From an uncultured Bacteroidota bacterium (GTDB lineage Bacteria > Bacteroidota > Bacteroidia > Chitinophagales > Saprospiraceae): 40,236 nt of DNA. The stretch covers positions 1 to 40,236 of the forward strand of contig CALMSX010000035.1 of NCBI GenBank assembly GCA_937872515.1, written 5' to 3'. The notes below the pieces were generated by a model. That model had not been told where the DNA came from and made no database searches. It saw only the letters and a program-made list of their open reading frames with translations. The translations under genes and the position numbers were made by a program. This document shows, piece after piece, positions 8,231 through 17,006 of this stretch (position 1 is the stretch's first letter; the number at the start of each line of letters is the position of its first letter).

Positions 8231-9091
8231 TTATCCTTTGATTTTGATTTTCGGAAGCCCAAATGTTTTCTTTTTCTTTTTTTCCTCAGGGTTACTTTCT
8301 TTTTCGGTGGATATTGGATCACTTTTGATCTCATTTTCGCCACTTTTTTTGTCTACATATGGACATTTATTGCCGTATAATTCGTCAAAGGGCTTACTTC
8401 CCAAAACAGGTAGCCCATTGTATTCTTTTTCTTTCATCCATGTCTCTCCGATGGGTTCACTGAAATTGATGGATACTACTGCCACCTTCATTTGGCTACC
8501 GGAAAGTCGTACGTAGGCTTCAATCGGTGATCGATACCTTCGAAGTCCTCCTTCAAAGGGATAGTAGGCTGTGAATTTTCGTTCAAATTCTATAAACCCT
8601 CTATAGATAAGATCTCCAGTTCTGTCTGTAGTGGGTGCTGTCATATCTGCAAAACTTACATTCCGAACCCAGGCTATTTCCTGATAGTCGGGAAATACTT
8701 TAATAGGTTCGTTTCTCAGGAGCTCAAGCGTTTGAGAAACGAGGTCATCCGCGGTAAGAGATTTTGCCCCTGTTACTTCGCTCCCTGTGACAAAGTATCT
8801 TGAAAAATGCCAGGAATCAGCAGAGCTACCACGAGTATAAATCGCCAATCCTATGATTTTTTTTGAAATCCCATTTTCTTTTTGTGTTGTGGCTCCTACT
8901 ACTCTTTTTGCCATATTGCTAAAATTGTAGCCAGCTTCACGTTCCAGCTTCCATTCATTTTGAACCTCAGCTGTAGCAATCTTGCCATGATACTTTTTTA
9001 CATCCTGCAGCACTTTTGCATCATCAGGGAACTGCTGGGCGCTTAAGTTTTGAAGCACTAAACTAGCTATTATAAGGGTAAGAATTTTCAT
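8231..9091 (-). CDS. Exported protein of unknown function with lysine-rich tail (286 aa)
   Basis: The start gives a clean signal peptide (MKILTLIIASLVLQNLSAQQ). The mature part has no recognised domain. It contains WKLEREAGYNFSNMAKRVVG, a mixed alpha/beta pattern, and a central segment describing strands (YRGFIEFERKFTAYYPFEGG). The last 35 residues are low-complexity and strongly charged (ESNPEEKKKKKTFGLPKIKIKG), unlike a T9SS tail. It is transcribed in the same direction as the beta-helix protein upstream, with 79 bases between them holding a hairpin. Function is unknown. Confidence 0.8.
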   Translation of the reverse strand: MKILTLIIASLVLQNLSAQQFPDDAKVLQDVKKYHGKIATAEVQNEWKLEREAGYNFSNMAKRVVGATTQKENGISKKIIGLAIYTRGSSADSWHFSRYFVTGSEVTGAKSLTADDLVSQTLELLRNEPIKVFPDYQEIAWVRNVSFADMTAPTTDRTGDLIYRGFIEFERKFTAYYPFEGGLRRYRSPIEAYVRLSGSQMKVAVVSINFSEPIGETWMKEKEYNGLPVLGSKPFDELYGNKCPYVDKKSGENEIKSDPISTEKESNPEEKKKKKTFGLPKIKIKG

Positions 9092-9111
9092 ATTTTAATT
9101 TGTTTAATGGT

Positions 9112-9137
9112 GCCGGAGCTGGGATGTAGGCTCCGGC
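9112..9137 (-). terminator. 8-bp GC-rich hairpin after the beta-helix gene
   Basis: GCCGGAGC (9112-9119) and GCTCCGGC (9130-9137) form a perfect 8-bp stem with a 10-base loop, 33 bases past the stop of the beta-helix gene. No strong U-tract follows on the minus strand, so it may be a weak terminator, a processing signal or part of the leader of the next gene, whose start is 20 bases on. Confidence 0.5.
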
Positions 9138-9170
9138 CCTTGGTGTGATAAAAGAAATTTCGACAATATT

Positions 9171-10634
9171 TTAAATCACAGGCATTGAACATCCTGTATT
9201 TTTTCCGTAGGTACTTATTCCAAGTCGAATAACATCTTCCAGTGCCATTCGGTGCAGCCAGATTTCAGCGTCTTTTTTTACACTGCTTGCCTGAAGCGGC
9301 AACCCAAACATTGCTCGCAATTGATTGGCGCCACTATTAGACACTTTCGCTGCGGCGTCTACCTCAGCTCTTGATATTTCAACCCTGCCAAAATATTTTT
9401 CTGCCCATGCCTTGTTAACATTTAATTTTATTTCCTGAGAGTAATTGTTTTCTGAATCGCTCGTTATGTAATTGGCATAGTCCTCCAATTCATCCAATTT
9501 TAGCCCGGTACTAAATTCCTGATAATCATATTTTTTATGGCCTACAAAAAGATTGTTTTTTAAGGTCACAGTTTTGCATTGTTTAATGTTGTTGACCCCG
9601 CCATAATCACTAAATCCAAAAACATTATTTTCCGCTGTTAGACTTAATGCATTGTCAAACATTAGGCTATTCCCTCCATGACTGGCTATGGCATCATATT
9701 TCCAGGTAAATAAGATGGTATTATTTTTTACAGTGTAAGAAGGTTGACCGCTGGCTCCGTGGTGATTGCTTTTGCACATTATTCCTTCCCCGGTATTATT
9801 GACAATAAGATTGTTTTCAATGGTTGCAGCTCCATCTTTTCCTACCTGTACGTCAATGGCTCCCTGGGTGGGCGCGGTATTGGTGACAATGCAATTTTTT
9901 ACAATGACTTTGGTCCCACTTCCTGTCCTTATTTTAATTCCAGGTGTATTGGGTGTGGGATTCATGCCTTTCTCAGGACTCGCTTTTCTTCTGATGAATT
10001 CTTCTTTATCACTGCTGTAATAGTTCCGCGCACCATTGTCAACGATAATTCCATCTATTACTATTTCTCCTTTCCAGTCTTTAAATCCTTTGTCGGTAAG
10101 AATGCCTATCCTCTCTGTGGTTAACCCTTTATTGATGTCATTGCTTCCACTGAATACAGTTTTATATTTACCCCAAGGATCTCTTGTACTAAAGTCCGGG
10201 CTGTAACCCCCTATTATTGAGATAGGTACCGTAAATACATCTGAACTTTGATCTGCTTTGCTTGTGTAAATTCCCGTGGCCAGGTGTACCACGTCTCCGG
10301 CTTTTAGTTGCATGGCAATGGCAGCTATATCTTTGGCAGGTGATTCTTTGGTCGCAGTTTTACCTTTTCCATCAGGTCTTATGTAATAATGACTGCCCGA
10401 ATCTTCATTCACAGTTCCAGCACTATTGGTGTTATTAGTCGACTTTATATTAGAGTTGGATGATTTATCCTCACTCGTGACAGCAGCCTTTTTTTCTTTC
10501 AATCCTTCAGCTCCATTTGTCACTTGTGAAATCGTCTTTGTGGTATTGGTCACCGATTTTTTAAATTTATCAAACTGTGCATGGCCTGCCAATGAGGTAA
10601 GGATGATGCTTATAACTACGAACACTATTTTCAT
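9171..10634 (-). CDS. Exported right-handed parallel beta-helix protein (DUF1565-like)
   Basis: A signal peptide (MKIVFVVISIILTSLAGHAQ) precedes a Ser/Thr/Asn/Lys-rich linker (about 25-80). A module opening with YYIRPDGKGKTATKESPAKDI resembles the DUF1565 start of surface beta-helix proteins (a 'pdGkdtntGt..sPfkti' pattern). Repeating coils follow, such as VIVKNCIVTNT, ATIENNLIVNNTGEGI, YTVKNNTILF, LTAENNVFGFSD and VTLKNNLFVGH. These are typical of pectate-lyase-like and related beta-helices. No lyase catalytic set was identified, so an enzyme role is not claimed. No T9SS tail is seen. A lone cysteine lies near the C-terminus (NTGCSMPVI). Confidence 0.85.
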   Translation of the reverse strand: MKIVFVVISIILTSLAGHAQFDKFKKSVTNTTKTISQVTNGAEGLKEKKAAVTSEDKSSNSNIKSTNNTNSAGTVNEDSGSHYYIRPDGKGKTATKESPAKDIAAIAMQLKAGDVVHLATGIYTSKADQSSDVFTVPISIIGGYSPDFSTRDPWGKYKTVFSGSNDINKGLTTERIGILTDKGFKDWKGEIVIDGIIVDNGARNYYSSDKEEFIRRKASPEKGMNPTPNTPGIKIRTGSGTKVIVKNCIVTNTAPTQGAIDVQVGKDGAATIENNLIVNNTGEGIMCKSNHHGASGQPSYTVKNNTILFTWKYDAIASHGGNSLMFDNALSLTAENNVFGFSDYGGVNNIKQCKTVTLKNNLFVGHKKYDYQEFSTGLKLDELEDYANYITSDSENNYSQEIKLNVNKAWAEKYFGRVEISRAEVDAAAKVSNSGANQLRAMFGLPLQASSVKKDAEIWLHRMALEDVIRLGISTYGKNTGCSMPVI

Positions 10635-10653
10635 GATATTTTTTTTACAGCAG

Positions 10654-10661
10654 CAAAATTA
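10654..10661 (-). promoter_or_regulatory. TAATTTTG -7 element of the beta-helix gene
   Basis: It reads TAATTTTG on the minus strand and lies 19 bases before the ATG at 10634. It fits the TAnnTTTG consensus, but a -33 TTTG at normal spacing is not evident. Confidence 0.35.
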
Positions 10662-10942
10662 GGCTTGATGTTTCGCCCGGCTGACTAAGATGTAGTGAAG
10701 GAGGAAAATCTTTAAGTGGATTTGTCTATTTGTGTTGTAAGCTATCTCTTTGTTTAACTTGAATTCAGCGCTAACCTATGAACACATGGTTTTTGCTGTT
10801 AAAATCTAATGCAACATTCTGATTTTCAACCAAAATGACTTAAACCGTGATTAGACTGATTGCTTAACTGTTGGTTGATTTTCATTGATCCTTGCTAGTG
10901 GGCAAAGTAACTTATATTACCTATGAGCAACAGGATAGCAAT

Positions 10943-10950
10943 TACTTTTG
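10943..10950 (+). promoter_or_regulatory. TACTTTTG -7 element of the cytochrome operon
   Basis: It matches TAnnTTTG and lies 13 bases before the GTG start at 10964, so the leader would be only a few bases long. No clear -33 element was seen. Confidence 0.35.
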
Positions 10951-10963
10951 CAAAAAGATCTAA

Positions 10964-11950
10964 GTGAAAAACTTCATTTTAACCATCATTGTATTGTGGA
11001 CCATTTCATGCGCCCCTGACAAAGCCGCTATTGATGCTGCTCCATTTCCTATTCTTCCAATCGACAGTGTCGATACCGGCAAGGCAATGACCTTGATACA
11101 AACCCACTGTTATACCTGCCATAGTCCATCTGCACCGGAGAAAAAGGATAGAATAGCTCCTCCACTGGTAGCAGTCAAAGCGCACTACCTGCAACAAGAC
11201 TCGACAAGAGATGCTTTTATTGCTGCTATTTCTTCTTTTTTGCAACATCCAAGTTCTGAAAATGCAGTGATGAAGGGGGCAATTACCCGATTTGGCCTGA
11301 TGCCGGCTCAGCAATATCCTCCACAATCTATTGCCTTGATGGCTGCATTTATATATGACTATCAGATCGAAGAACCTTCCTGGTTTGCTGCCCATTGGCA
11401 GGATATGAATGGAGCGGTTTGGACTCAAAAAGGAAAGACGTTGCCTCTTGCAGACCAAGCCATATCCGACGATAAATTGGCGCTTTCTTATGCCATGGCC
11501 GCAAAAAGGGAACTGGGAAAAAACCTGATGGAAAAAATTCAAAAACAAGGCGCTGAGAAGGCCTTGCAGTTCTGTAACCTCCATGCCTTGTCCCTTACAG
11601 ATAGTATTGGTAAGCTGCATAAAACTTCAATTAGAAGAGTTTCGGATAAGCCAAGAAGCCCAAAAAATCAAGCTAATCAGGAAGAGTTAAAAGTAATTGA
11701 AAAATTTAAGGCCAATTTGACCAATGAAGCAGAAGCAGAAGGGCAATTGAGTTATGTAAACGATTCTGTCTACTATTATTACCCTATTGTTACCAATACC
11801 ATGTGTTTGCAATGCCATGGTTCCACAGATCAGATAGCTAAAAAGACAATGGCGGGCATCCATCATTTATATCCCGCGGATAAGGCCATAGGTTACAAAG
11901 AAAATGAAGTAAGGGGTATTTGGAGCATTAAGTATAAAAAATTGAAATGA
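10964..11950 (+). CDS. Two-heme c-type cytochrome lipoprotein with DUF3365-like domain
   Basis: The start is GTG. A lipoprotein signal (MKNFILTIIVLWTISC, lipid Cys16) points to membrane anchoring. A cytochrome c domain (about 35-135) has the heme motif CYTCH at 49-53 and a likely methionine ligand in GLMPAQQYPP. The second half resembles DUF3365 (Tll0287-like), with QFCNLHALSLTDSI, TSIRRVSDKPRSPKNQAN and a second heme motif CLQCH at 281-285. It should transfer electrons or sense redox state in the periplasm. The next gene starts inside its stop (ATGA), so it is translationally coupled to a small cysteine-containing membrane protein. The electron partner is not visible here. Confidence 0.9.
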   Translation: MKNFILTIIVLWTISCAPDKAAIDAAPFPILPIDSVDTGKAMTLIQTHCYTCHSPSAPEKKDRIAPPLVAVKAHYLQQDSTRDAFIAAISSFLQHPSSENAVMKGAITRFGLMPAQQYPPQSIALMAAFIYDYQIEEPSWFAAHWQDMNGAVWTQKGKTLPLADQAISDDKLALSYAMAAKRELGKNLMEKIQKQGAEKALQFCNLHALSLTDSIGKLHKTSIRRVSDKPRSPKNQANQEELKVIEKFKANLTNEAEAEGQLSYVNDSVYYYYPIVTNTMCLQCHGSTDQIAKKTMAGIHHLYPADKAIGYKENEVRGIWSIKYKKLK

Positions 11951-12150
11951 GTAAAAGAGAATTAAGAATGACTGCAGTAGGTGTTTTAATAGGCTTTATA
12001 GCCGGTTACGCCTACTACTATTTTATAGGGTGCGCTTCGGGATCATGCGCCATTACATCCCATCCAGTCAATAGCACCTTGTATGGGGGAGTGCTGGGGG
12101 GCTTACTTTTTAATGCCATTTTTGAAACCCCTAAAAACCAAGCCAGTTGA
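11947..12150 (+). CDS. Small membrane protein, DUF6132-like (67 aa)
   Basis: The protein has two membrane helices (about 8-28 and 44-62) flanking a loop FIGCASGSCAITSHPVNSTLYGG. The C-x(4)-C pair and following ITS..P..S.LYG pattern match a small family (DUF6132) often found near sulfur- or redox-related genes in Bacteroidota. The ATG overlaps the cytochrome stop by four bases and its own stop overlaps the methyltransferase TTG start, so the three genes form one coupled unit. Its function is not known. The cysteines could be redox-active (inference). Confidence 0.8.
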   Translation: MSKRELRMTAVGVLIGFIAGYAYYYFIGCASGSCAITSHPVNSTLYGGVLGGLLFNAIFETPKNQAS

Positions 12151-12743
12151 TTGATATTTGGAACCAAAGATATGGCGAATCAGATTTTGCCTATGGCAAA
12201 TTGCCAAATGTTTTTTTAGCAGATCAGTTACCTCGTTTAGAAAGAGGTAAGCTGCTTTTTGTGGCCGAAGGTGAGGGTAGAAATGCCGTATTTGCTGCCA
12301 GTCTGGGACATCAAGTGAATGCCTTTGATACAAGTGCAGAAGGCAAAAAGAAGGCAATGAAACTCGCCCATGAATGTGGCGTAAAGATCGAATATGCTGT
12401 TGGAAATTTTGATGAACAGGATTATTTACCTCAATCATTTGATGGTTTAGTGCTCATTTACGCACATTTTCCCAAGGCCATCAGACCTACCCTCCATGCA
12501 CAACTCTTAAATTGTGTGAAACCCGGAGGCTTTGTAATTTTTGAAGCTTTTGGTAAAGAGCAAATCCAATATCAGTCAGGAGGTCCCAAAGATTCGGAAA
12601 TGCTATTTTCTATTGAAGAAGTAAAGGTGGAATTCGATGTACTTTCATTTGAATTGTTGGAGAGTGTAGTGATTAACCTCAAAGAGGGACCCTACCACAA
12701 TGGCCTCGCTTCTGTAGTTAGATTTGTTGGATTTAAAAAATAG
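12147..12743 (+). CDS. SAM-dependent class I methyltransferase
   Basis: The protein starts at TTG 12147, which overlaps the previous stop. This start is chosen because the family's conserved beginning, WNQRYGESDFAYGKLPNVFL, follows directly. Motif I is LLFVAEGEGRNAVFAASLGHQVNAFDTS (the E/GEGRN variant of the usual GxGxG, as in TehB/thiopurine-methyltransferase-like proteins). Motif II is near FDGLVLIYAHFP and a post-motif is VKPGGFVIFEAFG. The substrate is unknown; related proteins act on small molecules such as tellurite, thiols or selenium compounds. Linkage to a cytochrome and a cysteine membrane protein hints at a redox or detoxification role (inference). Confidence 0.88.
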   Translation: MIDIWNQRYGESDFAYGKLPNVFLADQLPRLERGKLLFVAEGEGRNAVFAASLGHQVNAFDTSAEGKKKAMKLAHECGVKIEYAVGNFDEQDYLPQSFDGLVLIYAHFPKAIRPTLHAQLLNCVKPGGFVIFEAFGKEQIQYQSGGPKDSEMLFSIEEVKVEFDVLSFELLESVVINLKEGPYHNGLASVVRFVGFKK

Positions 12744-12939
12744 CGGCACTGCAGATTTTAAAGCTGGAAAAAGAGGCCAACGCTTTCTAGCAATGGGTCA
12801 AAGGTAGCATTCATTACCTAAAAATAGGCTGCTATGATCAAAGCGACTCCGTTGGTTGACCAGAATCTTCTTTTTGTGCGTATTTTTCATTAAATTACAA
12901 GCCTGAATCCGTTTGGATTTTATTTAAGATAAATAAGCT

Positions 12940-15414
12940 ATGGATGTTTCGCATCAAGGTTTGAATTCTGATCAGGTGAATGCATTACAAGCCAAACATG
13001 GCTTTAATGAGTTGCCCCAGGAAAAAAAGAAATCTCTTTTGGGAGTGGCTGTGGAGGTGGTCAAAGAGCCAATGTTTATATTGTTGATCGGTTGCGCTTC
13101 TTTGTATACGATCATGGGAGACATCAAAGAAGGCTTAATCATGCTTTCTACCGTTTTTCTGATGGTGGGTATTTCCCTGTACCAAAATTACAGGTCTGAA
13201 AAGGCGATGGATGCCCTCCGGAAATTGTCTTCTCCCCGGGTATCGGTATTGAGAAATGACAATTGGACCATCCTCGCAGGTCGTGAATTGGTACCGGGAG
13301 ATATTGTCAAAATTAGCGAAGGAGACCGATTGGCTGCGGATCTTGAAATTCTGGAATCTAATTCATTGGAAGTCGACGAATCAATGCTCACGGGTGAAGC
13401 CTTTGCCGTAAAAAAGGACAAAGAGGGGGATATGGTTTTGTACAGTGGCACTCTCCTAGTCAAAGGAAGAGCCATAGCCAAAGTCGCTTTTACAGGGGTA
13501 GCTGCACGTATAGGCAGTATTGCATTGGCCTTACAGGCACCTGCTGAGAGCAAGACATCCTTGCAAAAAGAAATGGCCCAGTTTGTAAGGCAGATTGGCA
13601 TTATAGCGGTTTTTTTATGTTTACTCATCGTAGGCGTGTTTTACTGGATTAGAGGAGACTTTTTGTCTGCACTGCTCAATGGACTTGCTGCAGCCATGGC
13701 CATCTTACCCGAAGAATTCCCGGTGGTATTTACCATCTTTTTAGCACTTGGCGCCTGGCGATTGTCGCGAATCAACGTGCTTACCCGTCAGCCTTCTTCT
13801 ATCGAATCGTTGGGTGCAGCCACTGTACTTTGTTCAGATAAAACAGGCACCATCACCCAGAATAAAATGCAGGTGGCCATGGTAAGCAAAGGTCCGTTAT
13901 CAGATTCTGAGAAGGGAGGTAATATAAGCGATTACGAAATCATTCATTGGGCAGCAATGGCTTCGCCACCCGATACAGCAGACCCTATGGAGCATGCTTT
14001 TTTCAGAGCACTCGAAAAACAGGATATGGACCTGCTGACCAAAGCAACTCTGATTAAGGAATATGCGCTCACCAATGAGGTGCTGGCAATGACCCGCATT
14101 ATTAAAGACGAAGCGGGTAGGGTATTGGCGGCTTGTAAGGGTGCCCCTGAGACCATTGTATCACTCTGTAAGTTAACCGATGATGTTAAAGATGCCATTT
14201 TTGAAGAAGTAGCTACTATGGCAGCAGCTGGCTGTAGGGTTCTTGCCGTAGCGAATGCAGAAGTAAAAATTGATTTTTTGCCTGAAACCCAAAAAGAATT
14301 ACCCTTTACATTTCTTGGACTTGTTGGGCTGGAAGATCCCATTCGACCAGAAGTACCAGCTGCCATAAACCTGTGTAAAAAAGCGGGCATTCGAGTAATA
14401 ATGATTACCGGCGACCATGCATTGACCGCAAACGCCATAGGCAAAAAGATAGGACTAAGTACTGAAATTATACTGTCTGGCGCAGAAATGGCAGAACTGA
14501 CAGACGCTGAATTGACTACAATGCTGCACCAGTGTAATATCTTCGCAAGGATTCAGCCGGAACAAAAGCTCCGACTTGTCCATCTGCTAAAAGCCCAGGG
14601 TGAGGTTGTAGCCATGACTGGCGATGGTGTCAACGATGCGCCTGCCTTGAAGGCAGCCAATATTGGCATAGCGATGGGAAATAAAGGTACAGACGTTGCG
14701 CGTGAAGCCGCCAAAATGGTGCTATTGGACGATAATTTTGCCTCTATCGTTACAGGCATTCGCCTTGGCAGAAGGATCTATGACAACCTTCAAAAAGCCA
14801 TGTCGTATATTCTTGCGATCCATATTCCCATCATTGGACTCACATTAACTCCTGCCTTTTGGGGCACCATGCCTCTTTTATTGTTGCCCCTGCACATTAT
14901 CCTGATGGAACTGATAATCGACCCCGTTTGTTCCATTGCCTTTGAGTTTGAACAGGAAGAGAGAGGAATAATGAGCCATCCACCCAGGAAAAACAATGTT
15001 TCCTTTTTTGGAGGCCGTCAACTCTTGTCCAGTTTTTTACACGGTTTTTTGCTCTTCATCATTACCCTCGTTACCTTTCTCATATCGTTCAAAGAGGGAC
15101 ATTCTGAGGAACAAGCCAGAATGATTGCCTTTTCAACCTTGCTCATTGGAAATCTTTTTCTGATTTTTTCTAAATTATCCAAGACAAGAACGGTGATCGA
15201 GTATATTGTTAGCCTCAATCTAACCATTATCATCATCGGTTTATTGGTGGGTACACTGCTAATGGCTTTAGCATTTGTCCCTTTTTTACAACATCTGCTT
15301 AGGCTGCAATGGCCGGGTTGGCAACATTATGGTGTTGCCTTGGCTTCTGCCTTGATAATGCTTGCCATTTTGGAATTAATTAAGCTATTTCATTTGAAGT
15401 CACAAAACTTATAG
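12940..15414 (+). CDS. P-type cation-transporting ATPase (P2-like)
   Basis: The 824 residues follow the P2 layout: an N-terminal cation-ATPase domain (GLNSDQVNALQAKHGFNELP), paired helices, an actuator domain with T151-G-E-A (usual TGES), TM4 with P257-E-E-F-P, and phosphorylation site CSD300KTGTITQNKM. A nucleotide domain with KGAPE, the hinge GDGVNDAP at about 561-568 and C-terminal helices follow. The TM4 motif differs from PEGLP of calcium pumps, and TM6 reads E657-LII-D661 where SERCA has N-LVT-D, so the ion is uncertain; calcium or another cation is possible. It is preceded by about 200 bases without a gene and appears to be a single transcription unit. Confidence 0.92.
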   Translation: MDVSHQGLNSDQVNALQAKHGFNELPQEKKKSLLGVAVEVVKEPMFILLIGCASLYTIMGDIKEGLIMLSTVFLMVGISLYQNYRSEKAMDALRKLSSPRVSVLRNDNWTILAGRELVPGDIVKISEGDRLAADLEILESNSLEVDESMLTGEAFAVKKDKEGDMVLYSGTLLVKGRAIAKVAFTGVAARIGSIALALQAPAESKTSLQKEMAQFVRQIGIIAVFLCLLIVGVFYWIRGDFLSALLNGLAAAMAILPEEFPVVFTIFLALGAWRLSRINVLTRQPSSIESLGAATVLCSDKTGTITQNKMQVAMVSKGPLSDSEKGGNISDYEIIHWAAMASPPDTADPMEHAFFRALEKQDMDLLTKATLIKEYALTNEVLAMTRIIKDEAGRVLAACKGAPETIVSLCKLTDDVKDAIFEEVATMAAAGCRVLAVANAEVKIDFLPETQKELPFTFLGLVGLEDPIRPEVPAAINLCKKAGIRVIMITGDHALTANAIGKKIGLSTEIILSGAEMAELTDAELTTMLHQCNIFARIQPEQKLRLVHLLKAQGEVVAMTGDGVNDAPALKAANIGIAMGNKGTDVAREAAKMVLLDDNFASIVTGIRLGRRIYDNLQKAMSYILAIHIPIIGLTLTPAFWGTMPLLLLPLHIILMELIIDPVCSIAFEFEQEERGIMSHPPRKNNVSFFGGRQLLSSFLHGFLLFIITLVTFLISFKEGHSEEQARMIAFSTLLIGNLFLIFSKLSKTRTVIEYIVSLNLTIIIIGLLVGTLLMALAFVPFLQHLLRLQWPGWQHYGVALASALIMLAILELIKLFHLKSQNL

Positions 15415-15582
15415 TCCACCATTCCGGGATCTTGGACAATCAAACACTGCGGATTAAATATTGACTTAAACCGATGATCATTCTAATCCGGTGGCATGCC
15501 ATCCTTGAATGGTAGATAGTAAAATAGATCTTTTATATGCTGACTCTCTTTTTCTTTTCGGGCTGGTAAATGCTTATTCAGT

Positions 15583-15618
15583 AAAATACCATTTATTTAA
15601 GAAAAAATACCATAAATT
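15583..15618 (+). promoter_or_regulatory. Pair of 15-bp direct repeats before the ABC operon (operator candidate)
   Basis: AAAATACCATTTATT (15583-15597) and AAAATACCATAAATT (15604-15618) agree at 13 of 15 positions and are 21 bp apart start to start. That is two helical turns, the spacing at which AraC-type proteins bind paired half-sites. They end 60 bases before the binding-protein start. A TGGCATGCCA palindrome lies further upstream at 15492-15501. The core AATACCAT recurs inverted in the susC/araC gap. Confidence 0.5.
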
Positions 15619-15677
15619 GCAACAGTTAAAATAGACATTTACCCCTAATCAACTGGCATAAGACGAACTGATGTGGC

Positions 15678-16997
15678 ATGGTATTGATATTCAAATTTAA
15701 GTGGGTTGCGAGTTTAAAAATGGGCATGGCCTTAACAATGTTGGTTTTGCTGGGGTCATGTAATAACAAATCACATGACACAGATGACCTGACCTACTGG
15801 ACTTCCAACAATGGTGGAGAAATTGCCTTTGCTCAACAGGTGACAGCCCTTTGGAACAAACAAGGTGGCCAACAAAAAATTGCGTTTCAGCCCATCCCTG
15901 AAGGCCAAAGCAGTGAAGAAATATTACTGGCAGCAGTAGTTGCAGGGACTACCCCCGACATCTATTCCAACATCTGGCAAGGTCTGGTCGAATTTTATAG
16001 CAAGTCGGGCATCCTCGTAGCGCTGGATACCTTAAAAGGGTTTAAAGAACTGATTGCAGAAAGATGCGATGCAACTACCCTGGCTGAAATCACCTCTTCA
16101 GATGGTCATGTGTATCAGCTTCCCTGGAAGATCAATCCGATCATGACCATTTACAATGAAGCAATATTAAAGGAGCTGGAGCTTGATAGTTTTCCGGCCT
16201 CCTACTCAGATTATTTAAAAGCTGCAAAAAATTATAGCAAGGATACCAATGGTGATGGCCACGTTGATCATTGGTTGGGAAATACCTCAATGAAATTGGC
16301 CTGGTACCAAAGGCTGTTTAATTTCTACCCCTTATACCTCGCTGCTTCCGGAGGCATGCCCCTCATCAAGGATGGCAAGGCTGTATTTAACAATAAATAT
16401 GGCATCGAGGTCATGACTTTTTTACAAAGTCTTTATCAAAACAATTATTTTTCAAGGCAAGTGGAGTCTGCAGGGCAGGATCTTTTTATTGCCGGCAGAT
16501 ACGGTTCAAAATGGACCGGGCCTTGGGAAATTGAATACCTTGACAAATTTAAAAGACCCGGCTTTCAGTACAACTTTACTACCATGCCGGTGCCTGATAC
16601 ACACCAAGGACCCGTGTATACCTATTGTGATCCCAAGGGCGTTGTAATATTTAACACCTGTAAGAATCCCCAAAAAGCCTTTGATTTTGTCCGTTTTATG
16701 ATGACTGAAAAAAATGATCTCCTCTTTTTGCAGACCACGCACCAATTGCCTCGCAGAAAAGGCCTTGATACCATGGCCAGTTTTAAAAATTATTTTGATA
16801 CACATCCTCACATGAAGGGCTTTGCCCGCCAAAGCCATTTTGTAAGAGGTTCTGATGTATCACCCCATATGATAGAAGTATTGGACATCATTTCGCAGGA
16901 ATACGAAGCCTGTGTGATCTATCAGAAAAAATCTCCTGCTAAGGCTATGGAAGATGCTGAAAAGGCGGTTAACATTCTGCTAAAAACATTGGATTAA
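15678..16997 (+). CDS. ABC transporter sugar-binding lipoprotein (family 1 solute-binding protein)
   Basis: The lipoprotein signal ends at LVLLGSC (Cys28 from the ATG at 15678). An internal ATG at 15720 would remove the positively charged part, so the upstream start is preferred. The mature protein has the family 1 pattern LTYWTSNNGGEIAFAQQVTALWN, a hinge with GTTPDIYSNIWQGLVEFYS, and the ligand-site stretch QLPWKINPIMTIYNEAIL. It should capture an oligosaccharide in the periplasm and deliver it to the two permeases directly downstream (9-base gap). A K-rich, W-rich surface and neighbouring GH130 enzymes suggest a beta-mannoside ligand (inference). Confidence 0.93.
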   Translation: MVLIFKFKWVASLKMGMALTMLVLLGSCNNKSHDTDDLTYWTSNNGGEIAFAQQVTALWNKQGGQQKIAFQPIPEGQSSEEILLAAVVAGTTPDIYSNIWQGLVEFYSKSGILVALDTLKGFKELIAERCDATTLAEITSSDGHVYQLPWKINPIMTIYNEAILKELELDSFPASYSDYLKAAKNYSKDTNGDGHVDHWLGNTSMKLAWYQRLFNFYPLYLAASGGMPLIKDGKAVFNNKYGIEVMTFLQSLYQNNYFSRQVESAGQDLFIAGRYGSKWTGPWEIEYLDKFKRPGFQYNFTTMPVPDTHQGPVYTYCDPKGVVIFNTCKNPQKAFDFVRFMMTEKNDLLFLQTTHQLPRRKGLDTMASFKNYFDTHPHMKGFARQSHFVRGSDVSPHMIEVLDIISQEYEACVIYQKKSPAKAMEDAEKAVNILLKTLD

Positions 16998-17006
16998 TTG
17001 TAACAC

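Larger units (their letters stand above)
10635..10963. other. Divergent intergenic region between the beta-helix and cytochrome genes
   Basis: This 329-base AT-rich gap holds no plausible gene. It contains two promoter-like elements facing outwards, at 10654-10661 and 10943-10950. An 8-base inverted repeat (TCAACCAA at 10826-10833, TTGGTTGA at 10871-10878) has a long 37-base spacer, and the octamer GATTTTCA occurs twice as a direct repeat near it. Nothing else stands out. Confidence 0.6.

Noticed and set aside
9744..10124. Plus-strand frame of 126 codons opposite the beta-helix gene
   Set aside because: It is a complement of the regular beta-helix coils, with no independent start context.
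11006..11620. Minus-strand frame of 204 codons inside the cytochrome gene
   Set aside because: It lies wholly opposite a gene with two heme motifs and a lipoprotein signal, and its translation has no recognisable domain or signal.
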